Assembly: GCA_963709505.1 (NCBI GenBank)
Contig: CAVPXC010000029.1
Span: 62,001-126,000 of the forward strand
Origin: CAVPXC01 sp963709505
GTDB lineage: Bacteria > Chloroflexota > Anaerolineae > JAAEKA01
Length of the DNA: 64,000 nucleotides
Direction: 5' to 3'
Shown: piece by piece, positions 29,101 through 36,818 of the stretch
How the letters are laid out: every line of letters starts with the position of its first letter
How positions within the stretch are numbered: the stretch's first letter is position 1
Position numbers and translations under genes: made by a program
The notes under the pieces: model-generated
What the model was told of the DNA's origin: nothing
Database searches by the model: none
The model's input: the letters and a program-made list of their open reading frames with translations, nothing else

Positions 29101-29866
29101 CTGGTATTAGGCGACCTGTACATGCGCCTGGCGCTGGTAGCCGGCAAAGAACGCGACGCCGGCCGTGCGTTGCACGCGCTGGTCAAGCTGCTGCTGACCG
29201 ACGGGAACCACGAGGCGACCCTTTGGGCCGTTGCCTACTCGCTGTCCATGATCGACCTGCCAACGGTCGTGGGAGCCCTGGTGGTTGAACAGGGCTCTGC
29301 ACCAAGAAAAAAGGCTGCAGGACCGGCGATCACCGCCGGCGAGTTCGATGCCTTCATTAGAATGTGGACAGCGCGACACCCAGGCAGGACAGGCGATCAC
29401 CGCCGGTGAGTTGGACGCCTTCTTTAGAATGTGGACAGCGCGCGACACCCAGTATTACAAATTTCTCGCCTACTTGATCGGTGTATTGCGCTGGCAAGAT
29501 CCCCAACCCCTGGAGTTCCTGCGCCAGGATTGCATGCTAAAGACCGCGGACATCCGGCTGGTCGCAGTCGCTATCGACAGCCTGGCCCGTATCGGCACGT
29601 CCAAGGAGGATAAGGAGCGGCTCGAGGAGATTGCCCTGGGTCACTTTGTCAAATACGCGCCGAAGCTGATGGAAAAAGAGCCCGCGGACCAGCACTTCGT
29701 GCAGCGCAAGGCAATCGAAGCCCTGGCGATCCTGGGCGACTGGAAAACCATCGACCGGCTGCGGAAAGACCGCGGCCTGGCCAGATGGCAGCCCGAGTTG
29801 GAGCAAGCCCTCTACCGCACCAGCGAAGAGATCTATTGGCGCTTGAACCAAAACTGCCACTTGTAG
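26159..29866 (+). CDS. CHAT protease - NACHT-like NTPase (degenerate P-loop) - helical-repeat protein, frameshifted
   Basis: The N-terminal 350 residues are a CHAT (caspase-like) domain with catalytic His (LYLTAHGAQ) and Cys (VVLASCQSAGTG). After a linker (SDIYSFFDPNNKKYLPLPVE) comes a NACHT-like module. Its P-loop reads LIGDYGSNTSTQLQRLVWET, where the usual GKS/T is NTS, so the Lys is missing. Other NACHT features remain: LMFGDDESL (Walker B place), LAGVPWFLLKLI, YPQSRTQVLELIVQ and the closing FAYQGIQAYCCARAIV. About 450 residues of HEAT-like helices follow to 29866. Frame changes near 27273, 27600 and 29375 must be bridged, giving about 1,235 residues. CHAT-STAND proteins act as sensor-proteases in conflict or cell-death systems; here sensor and protease are one polypeptide. 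No partner gene is adjacent. Confidence 0.75.
29317..29452 (+). repeat. Tandem duplication (67 + 69 bp) inside the CHAT-NACHT gene
   Basis: Copy 1 (29317-29383) and copy 2 (29384-29452) are about 90% identical and encode AITAGEFDAFIRMWTAR and AITAGELDAFFRMWTAR. Copy 1 lacks two bases in the GCGCGC run present in copy 2, and this causes the frame change. Confidence 0.85.
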
Positions 29867-30080
29867 GAATGGCACACCGGAAGCCCGACTATCTCTACCG
29901 TCGCGGGCAGCACCACCAGCGGGCTGGAGGGTGTCAGCACGAACAGACGGTCCAAAAAGGCGACGATCGACAAAGCGCCGGACACAAAGGTCAGCGTCAT
30001 GAAACCGCAGGAGAAGCGAGGGCTACTCTGAATAAGCAGCCCGGATCTTGGCTCGCCGGTTCCGATGACATCTGGCCGCA
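29867..30080. other. Gap between CHAT gene and moeA
   Basis: Nothing firmly assigned. On the minus strand a frame ending at 29833 encodes a hydrophobic 82-residue peptide (TFVSGALSIVAFLDRLFV...), but it overlaps the CHAT 3' end and I do not recognise it; it could be a membrane-protein fragment. Confidence 0.3.
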
Positions 30081-30109
30081 TTGACGCTATCCGCCCCTTG
30101 TGCTACTAT
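30081..30109 (+). promoter_or_regulatory. Promoter for moeA
   Basis: TTGACG (30081-30086), 17-bp spacer, TACTAT (30104-30109), 57 bp before the moeA start. Confidence 0.5.
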
Positions 30110-30165
30110 TGACAACTACTGTTCGATTTCAAGCGTAACTTCGTTGGCAAGCTTCGAGGTCTCTC

Positions 30166-31392
30166 ATGTCCGAGTTGTTCGAGGTACACACGCCCCCCAA
30201 CGCCTGGCGGTTGTTTACCGAGTTGTTCCGGTCTGTCGTTCGCACCGAGCGCATCGCCGTGACAGATGCCCTTGACCGCGTGCTGGCCGAGAACCTCACT
30301 GCGCCCCACGATCTGCCGAGCTTCGCCCGCTCCACGGTCGACGGCTATGCTTTAGCCGCGCGCGACAGCTACGGCGCGTCGGCCAGCATGCCCGCCTACT
30401 TCGACGTGGCCGGCGAGGTGCCAATGGGTAAAGCTGCCACCATTTCGTTGGACGAAGGTCACTGCGCACTGGTGCACACGGGCGGCATGATCCCCCCTGA
30501 CGCCGATGCCGTGGTCATGGTCGAGCATACCCAGCGGATCGACGATGCACAGATCGAGGTCTTTCGTCCCGTCGCGGTCGGACAGAACGTGATCCAAATC
30601 GGCGAGGACGTGCGTCGTGGCGAGCCGGTGCTGCTAACCGGCCATCTCATCCGGCCGCAGGACATCGGCGGACTGCTGGCGCTGGGCATCACACAAATCG
30701 ACGCCGCAGTGCAGCCGCGTGTGGCCATTCTGTCACAAGGCGACGAAGTAGTGCCGCCCGACCAAGAGCCTGCGGCAGGCCAAATTCGCGACATCAACTC
30801 TTACACCCTCGCCGCGCTGGTCCGCCAGGCTGGCGGCGCCCCGATCGTGTACCCGATTGTCCCTGATCGCCTGGAAGCGTTGCAGGCCGCCGCGGCCACC
30901 GCCTTGGCCGAGGCCGAGGTGCTGGTCATGTCGGCGGGCAGCTCGGTCAGCTTTCGCGATATGACCGCCCAGGTGATCCAGGGACTGGGCCAACCCGGCA
31001 TCCTCGTGCACGGCGTCAGCGTCAAGCCCGGCAAACCGACCATCCTCGCCCTCTGCGACGGCAAGCCGGTGTTCGGCCTGCCGGGCAACCCGGTCAGCGC
31101 CATGGTGATTTTTGACCTGTTCGTGGCGCCCACGATCCGCCTGCTGCTTGGCGCTCCACCGCCTGAGAAAACCCACGTGCGCGCGCGTCTGGCCCGCAAT
31201 ATCGCCAGCACCACCGGCCGCGAGGATTTCGTGCAAGTCCGCCTCGAAGACCGCGCCGGCGAACCATGGGCCGTACCCGTATTTGGCAAGAGCAACCTGA
31301 TCTACACCCTCATCCGCTCCGAAGGCGTGCTGCACATCCCACTCGACAGCAACGGCATTGCACAGGGAGAGTGGGTGACGGTCGAGTTCTAA
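30166..31392 (+). CDS. moeA: Molybdopterin molybdotransferase MoeA
   Basis: A 408-aa MoeA. It inserts molybdate into adenylylated molybdopterin to complete molybdenum cofactor. Motifs in order: RVLAENLTAPHDLPSFARST, VDGYALAARD, GGMIPPDADAVVMVE, DINSYTLAALVRQAGG, the MPT-binding SAGSSVSFRDM, and PGKPTILALCDGKPVFGLPG NPVSA. It ends in domain IV (GVLHIPLDSNGIAQGEWV). A second MoeA-like protein with an extra ligand-binding domain follows, and a molybdenum hydroxylase lies at the right end of the window. Confidence 0.93.
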   Translation: MSELFEVHTPPNAWRLFTELFRSVVRTERIAVTDALDRVLAENLTAPHDLPSFARSTVDGYALAARDSYGASASMPAYFDVAGEVPMGKAATISLDEGHCALVHTGGMIPPDADAVVMVEHTQRIDDAQIEVFRPVAVGQNVIQIGEDVRRGEPVLLTGHLIRPQDIGGLLALGITQIDAAVQPRVAILSQGDEVVPPDQEPAAGQIRDINSYTLAALVRQAGGAPIVYPIVPDRLEALQAAAATALAEAEVLVMSAGSSVSFRDMTAQVIQGLGQPGILVHGVSVKPGKPTILALCDGKPVFGLPGNPVSAMVIFDLFVAPTIRLLLGAPPPEKTHVRARLARNIASTTGREDFVQVRLEDRAGEPWAVPVFGKSNLIYTLIRSEGVLHIPLDSNGIAQGEWVTVEF

Positions 31393-31497
31393 GAGTGTCA
31401 GGTGTCGGAGTGTCAGAGTGTCAAGTCACAGAGAACCTGACATTTCGGCACTTGACACCTGACACTCCGACACCTGACACTCTGACACCCAACACCT
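31391..31497. repeat. Tandem-word inverted repeat (GTGTCAGGTGTCGGA class)
   Basis: Left arm: GTGTCAGGTGTCGGAGTGTC and tandem variants (31395-31430). Right arm: ACTTGACACCTGACACTCCG variants (31449-31490). It fills the space between the two moeA genes and runs up to the most likely start of the second one. The same words recur at 55022-55163. Confidence 0.8.
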
Positions 31498-33476
31498 TGA
31501 ACCCCAAAACTCCTTATCTACACGACATCAGCCTGGACCAAGCCGTCACGGCCTGGCACTTAGCGCTCGAGGAGGCGGATGCGCTGGGCACGTTGTCCAG
31601 CGAGTCTCTGCCGGTGGTCGAGTGCCTGGGGCGTGTGACCGCAGCGCCGGTGTGGGCGCGCATCTCACTGCCGCACTACCACGCCTCGGCCATGGACGGC
31701 TACGCGGTACGCGCCGAGGACACGGCCGGCGCGACCGAAACCACGCCCAAACGCCTCGAAATCGGTAAACAGGCCTTCTACGTCGACACCGGTGATCCCC
31801 TTCCGCCCGACACCAACTCGGTGATTATGGTCGAAGATGTGCAGGTTGTTCCTGGCGATCCGACAGCTTCTGCGCCTTCCTCCATCGAGATCATGGCTGC
31901 CACTGTGCCGTGGCATTACGTTCGGCCGATGGGCGAGGATATCGTGGCCACCCAACTAGTGCTGCCGTCCAACCACCAGCTCCGGCCGCAGGATCTGGGC
32001 GCGGCGGTCGGTTGCGGCCACACCCACCTGGCCGTGCGCCGCAGGCCGCGCGTGGCGATCATCCCAACCGGTACGGAACTGGTCAGTCTGTTTGGTCGCG
32101 GCGGGACGGACGACCTCAGGCCAGGCGATATCATCGAGACCAACTCGATTGTCCTTGGCGCAATGGCCGAGGAGTGGGGCTGTGTCGTCAATCGATTCGC
32201 ACCCGTGCCCGACAGCTTCGAGCAAATCCGCGCCGCCGTGGTCTCAGCCTTGAGCGACCACGACATGGTGGTGGTCAACGCCGGCTCGTCGGCCGGGTCG
32301 GAGGATTTCACTGCAGCCGTGGTGGACAGCCTGGGTCGGGTCGTTGTGCACGGTATCGCCATCCGGCCGGGTCACCCAGTAATTCTTGGCGTGGCCGCTG
32401 GCAAGCCGGTCGTGGGTATCCCCGGCTATCCTGGCTCGGCGGCTATGACGTTCGACCTGTTGGTCAAGCCGGTGCTCTACCGGTTGCAGGGATTGTTGCC
32501 GGCGGAGCGCCCTACGGTGCAGGCGTTTCTTACCCAAAAGGTTTTCTCGCCGATGGGCGAGGACGAGTTTTTGCGCGTGACCGTGGGCCAGGTCGGAGAG
32601 CGACTGGTGGCGACGCCGCTACAGCGCGGCGCAGGGGTGATCATGTCGTTGGTACGGGCCGATGGCATCGTGCGCCTGCCGCGCTTCAGCGAGGGCGAGC
32701 ATGCCGGCGCGGTAGTGACCGTCGAGCTGCTGCGGCCGCCCGAAGCCTTGCGCAACACCCTTGTCTGCATCGGCAGCCACGACATGACACTGGACGTTCT
32801 GGCCGACCAACTGCGCCGTGCGCGGCCGGAGATGACTCTGGCCTCGTCGAATGTGGGGAGCTATGGCGGGCTGCTGGCCTTGCAGCGCCACGAGGCACAT
32901 TTCGCCGGCTCGCATTTGCTGGACGAAGAGACGGGAGAGTACAACGTCAAATTCATCAAGGAACTGGGGCTCGGTCGAGGGACTGGCGCCAGCAAGGGCG
33001 TGGTACTTTTGCGCTTTGTCGGCCGCGTGCAGGGGCTGATTGTGCCGGCTGGCAACCCCAAACGCCTGGCCGGCCTGGCTGACCTGATCCGGTCCGACGT
33101 CAGCTTCGTCAACCGACAGCGTGGCGCAGGCACACGGGTCTTGCTCGACTACAAGTTGGCCCAGCTCGGCATTCGGGGACGGCAGGTCAAAGGCTATGAG
33201 CGCCAGGAATACACGCACCTGGCCGTAGCGGCCGCCGTAGGGTCGGGCACCGCCGATTGCGGGCTTGGGATCTTGGCCGCGGCCCGCGCGCTGGGGCTGG
33301 ACTTTGTGTCGCTGTTCAACGAGCAGTACGACCTGGTGATCCCGTCCGAGTATTACACCAGCGAGTTGTTAGCGCCGCTGCTGGCCGTCATCCGCTCAGA
33401 GGAGTTCGCCGCCACGGTCGAGGCGCTGGGCGGGTACGACACGAGGGGTATTGGGCAGGTTATTGCGGAGCTTTAG
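31497..33476 (+). CDS. MoeA-like protein fused to a periplasmic-binding (LysR substrate-like) domain
   Basis: Residues about 15-410 are MoeA-like (ASAMDGYAVRAEDTAGA, LPPDTNSVIMVEDVQV, NAGSSAGSEDFTAAVV, GKPVVGIPGYPGSAAM). From about residue 430 there is a type 2 periplasmic-binding fold: LVCIGSHDMTLDVLADQL, SSNVGSYGGLLALQRHEAHF, FVNRQRGAGTRVLLDYKL, GYERQEYTHLAVAAAVGSG. This fusion is a known architecture proposed to link cofactor synthesis with molybdate or MPT binding. No ATG is available; TTG at 31497 (LNPKTPYLHDISLDQAV) directly after a repeat element is the best start, so the native start may have been altered by the repeat. Confidence 0.88.
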   Translation: MNPKTPYLHDISLDQAVTAWHLALEEADALGTLSSESLPVVECLGRVTAAPVWARISLPHYHASAMDGYAVRAEDTAGATETTPKRLEIGKQAFYVDTGDPLPPDTNSVIMVEDVQVVPGDPTASAPSSIEIMAATVPWHYVRPMGEDIVATQLVLPSNHQLRPQDLGAAVGCGHTHLAVRRRPRVAIIPTGTELVSLFGRGGTDDLRPGDIIETNSIVLGAMAEEWGCVVNRFAPVPDSFEQIRAAVVSALSDHDMVVVNAGSSAGSEDFTAAVVDSLGRVVVHGIAIRPGHPVILGVAAGKPVVGIPGYPGSAAMTFDLLVKPVLYRLQGLLPAERPTVQAFLTQKVFSPMGEDEFLRVTVGQVGERLVATPLQRGAGVIMSLVRADGIVRLPRFSEGEHAGAVVTVELLRPPEALRNTLVCIGSHDMTLDVLADQLRRARPEMTLASSNVGSYGGLLALQRHEAHFAGSHLLDEETGEYNVKFIKELGLGRGTGASKGVVLLRFVGRVQGLIVPAGNPKRLAGLADLIRSDVSFVNRQRGAGTRVLLDYKLAQLGIRGRQVKGYERQEYTHLAVAAAVGSGTADCGLGILAAARALGLDFVSLFNEQYDLVIPSEYYTSELLAPLLAVIRSEEFAATVEALGGYDTRGIGQVIAEL

Positions 33477-33477
33477 G

Positions 33478-33580
33478 GGCAGGTGCAGGTGTCAGGTGTG
33501 CAGGTGGCAGGTGTCGGAGTGCAAGCGAAAAACGGCGAGTATCAAGCTGCCACCTGCCACTTGCAACTTGCACACCTGCG
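33478..33580. repeat. Tandem-word inverted repeat (CAGGTGTCAGGTGTGCAGG class)
   Basis: Left arm words CAGGTG/CAGGTGGCAGGTGTCGG (33480-33520) and right arm CTGCCACCTGCCACTTGCAA / TTGCACACCTGCG (33546-33582), spacer about 25 bp. It lies between the convergent moeA-PBP and PIN toxin genes. Confidence 0.75.
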
Positions 33581-34039
33581 TCAGGACGATTTCGCCAAGA
33601 ACGGCTGCAAGTCGGAAGGGAACGGCACCAAGCCGAGCCGCTGTGCTGCCAGCCAAAGGAGTCTGTCAAAGGTTGCGAGGGTCACTGGTTTTCCCATGGA
33701 GTCTTGCCATAGAGCAGCTGCAGCCAGGTGTACGGCATCGTAGCCTCGCAGGTTGAATTCCCAGGCAAAGCTGTCGGCGCGGGAGACAAGGGCTTCGGTC
33801 GCTCGAATTCTTACCAGGTCGGCCCATTGGCTTCGGAAGAGCAGCAGGCTGGCCTCAGCTTCTTCTCTGGTCAAGGCGCCTATGCGCGCTGCCTTCGCAA
33901 GTGCGGCTGCGACCTCCGCACGACTGATGATCCCTGTTCCTGTCGAGTTGGCTGCTGCAACGACCTCGTTCACCTCGACCGAGCCCGGCTCGACGACATA
34001 GCGCTTGACCAGTGCGCTTGCATCCAGGTAGAGGATCAT
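33581..34039 (-). CDS. PIN-domain RNase toxin (VapC-like)
   Basis: A 152-aa PIN protein with acidic active-site residues in order: Asp in MILYLDASALVKRY, Glu in ISRAEVAAAL, and Asp in LRGYDAVHLAAA, with the late acidic residue in ATFDRLLWLAA. PIN toxins cut specific RNAs. The ATG overlaps the antitoxin stop by 4 bp (34036-34039), so translation is coupled. Confidence 0.88.
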   Translation of the reverse strand: MILYLDASALVKRYVVEPGSVEVNEVVAAANSTGTGIISRAEVAAALAKAARIGALTREEAEASLLLFRSQWADLVRIRATEALVSRADSFAWEFNLRGYDAVHLAAAALWQDSMGKPVTLATFDRLLWLAAQRLGLVPFPSDLQPFLAKSS

Positions 34040-34311
34040 TCGCGATCCTCCAACAACATCGCTGCCACGGTTTTGTCCCCACGAGGCTGCGCCACGGGCG
34101 TGGCAGGCTGGAGTTTACGTCCACTCCAGGCAAGCATGCCGGCCTGCTCCAATTCCTTCAGCCTCGCCTCGATCGAGGGATCAGTTGGCACGATTCGTCC
34201 AATCGGCTTGCCTCGCTCCGTGATGATCACGGTCTCGCCGGCCTTCACCTGTTGGATATATCGGCTTAGCTGTGCCTTCAACTCTCGGATTCCTACCGTT
34301 ACTGGTATCAT
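34036..34311 (-). CDS. Phd/YefM-family antitoxin of the PIN toxin
   Basis: A 91-aa protein: MIPVTVGIRELKAQLSRYIQ, VKAGETVIITERGKPIGRIV (Phd fold DNA-binding half), then an extended tail (SGRKLQPATPVAQPRGDK) that would wrap the toxin. ATG 34311 has GGAGG 8 bp upstream; the alternative GTG at 34329 would overlap the palindromic operator. Phd-type antitoxins repress their own operon. Confidence 0.85.
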   Translation of the reverse strand: MIPVTVGIRELKAQLSRYIQQVKAGETVIITERGKPIGRIVPTDPSIEARLKELEQAGMLAWSGRKLQPATPVAQPRGDKTVAAMLLEDRE

Positions 34312-34324
34312 CGGCAAAACCTCC

Positions 34325-34370
34325 GTCACAATTGTGACTACATCGTATCACATGTAGACACAAAACGCAA
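34325..34370 (-). promoter_or_regulatory. Promoter and palindromic operator of the Phd/PIN module
   Basis: Minus strand: TTGCGT (34370-34365), 17-bp spacer, TACGAT (34347-34342). Just downstream, GTCACAATTGTGAC (34325-34338) is a perfect 14-bp palindrome lying between -10 and the start codon, a good autorepressor site. Confidence 0.6.
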
Positions 34371-34433
34371 GCCAGATCGTCTTGCACCGCAAATCTCGGT
34401 AGCCCGCATAAGGTGGACCAGACAAACTTGGAA

Positions 34434-34462
34434 TTGCTCCAGCGATCTGGGTCGGCTATAAT
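34434..34462 (+). promoter_or_regulatory. Promoter of the gamma-glutamyltransferase gene
   Basis: Weak -35 TTGCTC (34434-34439), 17-bp spacer, perfect TATAAT (34457-34462), 36 bp before the start codon. Confidence 0.5.
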
Positions 34463-34497
34463 CGAGGACCGTCAGGACCTCAATAGGATATCGAGAC

Positions 34498-36116
34498 ATG
34501 CTTCGAACATATTCTCCTACCCGCGGCGCCATCGCCGCTGGCCACCCGCTGACCGCTGCCGCAGGTGCGCAGATGCTCGAGCAGGGCGGCAATGCGGTCG
34601 ATGCGGCTGTGGCCGCCACTTTTGCCTCGTTCATCACGGAATACACCCTCTCAGCGATCGGCGGCGGCGGCTTTGCGCTGGTTTATGATGCGCAGCGCGG
34701 CGACGGCCACCTGGTCGATTTCTTCAGCGCCGCGCCAGGCCTGGGCCGGCCGCAGCCGGCAGCGCCTGACGCGATCGATTTTCAAGAGATCACGGTCAAC
34801 TACGGCGTCTCGCAGCAGCATTTCTACGTCGGCCGCGGCGCGGTGGCCGTGCCGGGAAACGTGGCGGGGCTCTGCCAGTTAGCCCAGCAGTCCGGGCGGC
34901 TGCCTCTCAGCGTGTTGCTGGAGCCGGCCATCCGTCTGATGCGCCAAGGCTGCCCGGTCAGCGAGATGCAGGCCTTCATCGGCGGGCTGATCGAGCCGAT
35001 CCTGTTGCTCACCCCCGAATGCGCGGCCATCTTTGGCCGCCCCGACGGCGGCCTGCTGCAAGTGGGCGATCTCGTGCGTATGCCTGAGCTGGCCTCTACT
35101 CTCGAGACGCTGGCCGTCGAAGGCCCCCGGCTGTTTTATCACGGCGATGTGGCCAAGGCAATTCTGGCCGACCAGCGCGAGCACGGCGGCCTTTTGACCG
35201 CCGCCGACCTGCGACGCTACCGAGTGCGCAAGTACAAGCCGTTGGCATCGTCCTTCCGAGGGCGCACCGTGCTCACCAATCCCCCGCCAAGCCGCGGCGG
35301 GCTGTTGATCAGCTTCGCGTTGCGGCTGCTGGATGGCTTCCGCTTCGATCCTGCCGCGTTCGGCACGGCCAACCATTTGGAGCTGCTGTGCGAGGCGATG
35401 CGCGTCACCAGCCTTGCGCGCCGTGAGATGGAAACTCAAGACCTTCAGCCGCGCCAGCAGGTCGCTCGCTTACTCGGCCCGTCTACCGTGCGTCATTGGT
35501 CCGGCGTTCTGCATGACTTCCTGAGCCGGCCTGTGTCCGAGCGCAGCCTGGACCCGGCCATCGCGGCGCGGCCCAACACGACGCAAATCTCGGTGATGGA
35601 CGCTGACGGCCTGGTGGTTAGCCTGACGACGAGCGCGGGCGAAGGCACGGGCTTCATCGTGCCGGGCACGGGGGTGATCCTGAACAACATGCTGGGCGAG
35701 GCCGACCTGCACCCGCAGGGCTTCCACCAATCCACCCCGGGCAAACGCATTCCGTCCATGATGGCGCCGACCGTGGTGCTGCAAGGCGACCAGCCTCACT
35801 TGCCCTTGGCAGCGGCGGCGCCAACCGCATCCGCAGCGCGATCCTGCAGGTGCTGCTCAACACTTTGGCCTTTGATCTGCCACTATCCGAAGCCGTCGAG
35901 GCGCCGCGCATCCACTTCGAGGATGGCCTCCTGCAGGTGGAGGCCGGCAATGATTCGCAAACCATCGCCCACTTGGAGACAGCCGGCTATGCCGTCAACC
36001 GCTGGAAACAACGTCACATGTACTTCGGCGGCGTGCACGCGGTCGGCCGCGTGGTTGGGGATGCGCTGGTGGCCGTCGGCGACCCGCGGCGCGGGAGGGG
36101 CGGTAGTGAACAGTGG
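34498..36116 (+). CDS. ggt: Gamma-glutamyltransferase (Ntn hydrolase), one frameshift
   Basis: Frame one from ATG 34498 reads MLRTYSPTRGAIAAGHPL, AAGAQMLEQGGNAVDAAVAA, and LTNPPPSRGGLLISFALRLL. The autocatalytic Thr region is NTTQISVMDADGLVVSLT, followed by EGTGFIVPGTGVILNNM. One base is missing near 35800-35806; the other frame continues LGSGGANRIRSAILQVLLNT, PRIHFEDGLLQVE and FGGVHAVGRVVGDALVAVGD. The enzyme cleaves or transfers gamma-glutamyl groups, e.g. from glutathione. No signal peptide is seen, unlike classical periplasmic Ggt, so a cytoplasmic GGT-like peptidase is possible. Its end runs in frame into a repeat and then into a uracil-DNA glycosylase. Confidence 0.83.
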
Positions 36117-36222
36117 GCAGTGAACAGTGAACAGTTGACGGTGAACGGTCGGCAGCCAGCATTGGACAGCATTGACTGTGAATTGTCAACTGTTCACTGT
36201 TCACTGCCTACTGTTCACTGCA
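36108..36222. repeat. Tandem-word inverted repeat (AGTGAACAGTG class) joining two genes
   Basis: Left arm AGTGAACAGTGGGCAGTGAACAG-like words (36106-36135), right arm TCAACTGTTCACTGTTCACT and CTGTTCACTGCAC (36187-36220). The whole unit is open in the frame of both neighbours, so it encodes a 38-residue linker between gamma-glutamyltransferase and uracil-DNA glycosylase. Confidence 0.8.
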
Positions 36223-36785
36223 CTCGCTGCCCCGTCCTGGTTGCCAATCGCCATCGCGTCGTCCATGGCTACGGCGATCCGCAGGCGCGGGTGATGATCG
36301 TCGGTGAGGCGCCGGGCTATCGCGGCGCGGACCGCACGGGCGTGCCGTTCAGCGGCGACCGCTCTGGCCGGCGCGTGCAGGCGTTGTTGATTGCGCTGGG
36401 CCTGTCCGAAGAAAGCGATCCGGCGGTCGAAACGCCTCGCCTTCAAGGCGTATTTCTGACCAACATCGTGCGCTGCAATCCACCCGGCAACCGCGATCCA
36501 ACGCCGGTCGAGGTAGCTAACTGCACCCCTTATCTACAAATGGAACTGGATTCGATCCGCCCAAAGGTTGTAGCGACACTGGGGACGTTCGCGGCAGCGT
36601 GGGCATTCAAAGCGCTACTGCGGCAAGACCTGCCAGCCGGCATCCGCGCGCTGCACGGGCAGACATGGCAGACCGGGGATGTAACGTTGCTGTGCCTGGT
36701 GCATCCAGCGCGGGCTAGTAACGCACAGATGACGGTGGCGGAGGAAGCGCTCAGGCGACTGCTAGATTGTCGGCGAACTAGTTAG
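36120..36785 (+). CDS. Fe-S uracil-DNA glycosylase (family 4/5-like)
   Basis: Recognised by CTRCPVLVANRHRVVHGYG, GEAPGYRGADRTGVPFSGDR (active-site loop), NIVRCNPPGNRDP, NCTPYL, and the closing HPAR motif. Four cysteines (CxxC at the start, RCNPP, NC) fit the 4Fe-4S cluster of family 4/5 enzymes, which excise uracil from DNA. There is no ATG before the CxxC; GTG 36120 or 36141 within the repeat could serve, or the protein is made as a fusion with the preceding gene. The repeat's right arm ends exactly at the first cluster cysteine, so it may have replaced the native N-terminus. Confidence 0.8.
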   Translation: MNSEQLTVNGRQPALDSIDCELSTVHCSLPTVHCTRCPVLVANRHRVVHGYGDPQARVMIVGEAPGYRGADRTGVPFSGDRSGRRVQALLIALGLSEESDPAVETPRLQGVFLTNIVRCNPPGNRDPTPVEVANCTPYLQMELDSIRPKVVATLGTFAAAWAFKALLRQDLPAGIRALHGQTWQTGDVTLLCLVHPARASNAQMTVAEEALRRLLDCRRTS

Positions 36786-36818
36786 CCAACTCGTCAGGTT
36801 GTTCAGGCAACAAATTCG

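Noticed and set aside
29833..30081. An 82-codon hydrophobic minus-strand frame after the CHAT gene
   Set aside because: It overlaps the CHAT 3' end, no ribosome site or homology is recognised, and the frame could be chance.
31391..31497. Repeat clusters considered as CRISPR arrays
   Set aside because: Words are under 20 bp, arranged in inverted halves, lack regular unique spacers, and no cas genes are present.
35850..36123. The continuation of the first gamma-glutamyltransferase frame past 35806
   Set aside because: After the indel that frame loses family similarity (Arg/Ser/Cys-rich), while the other frame carries the conserved C-terminus.
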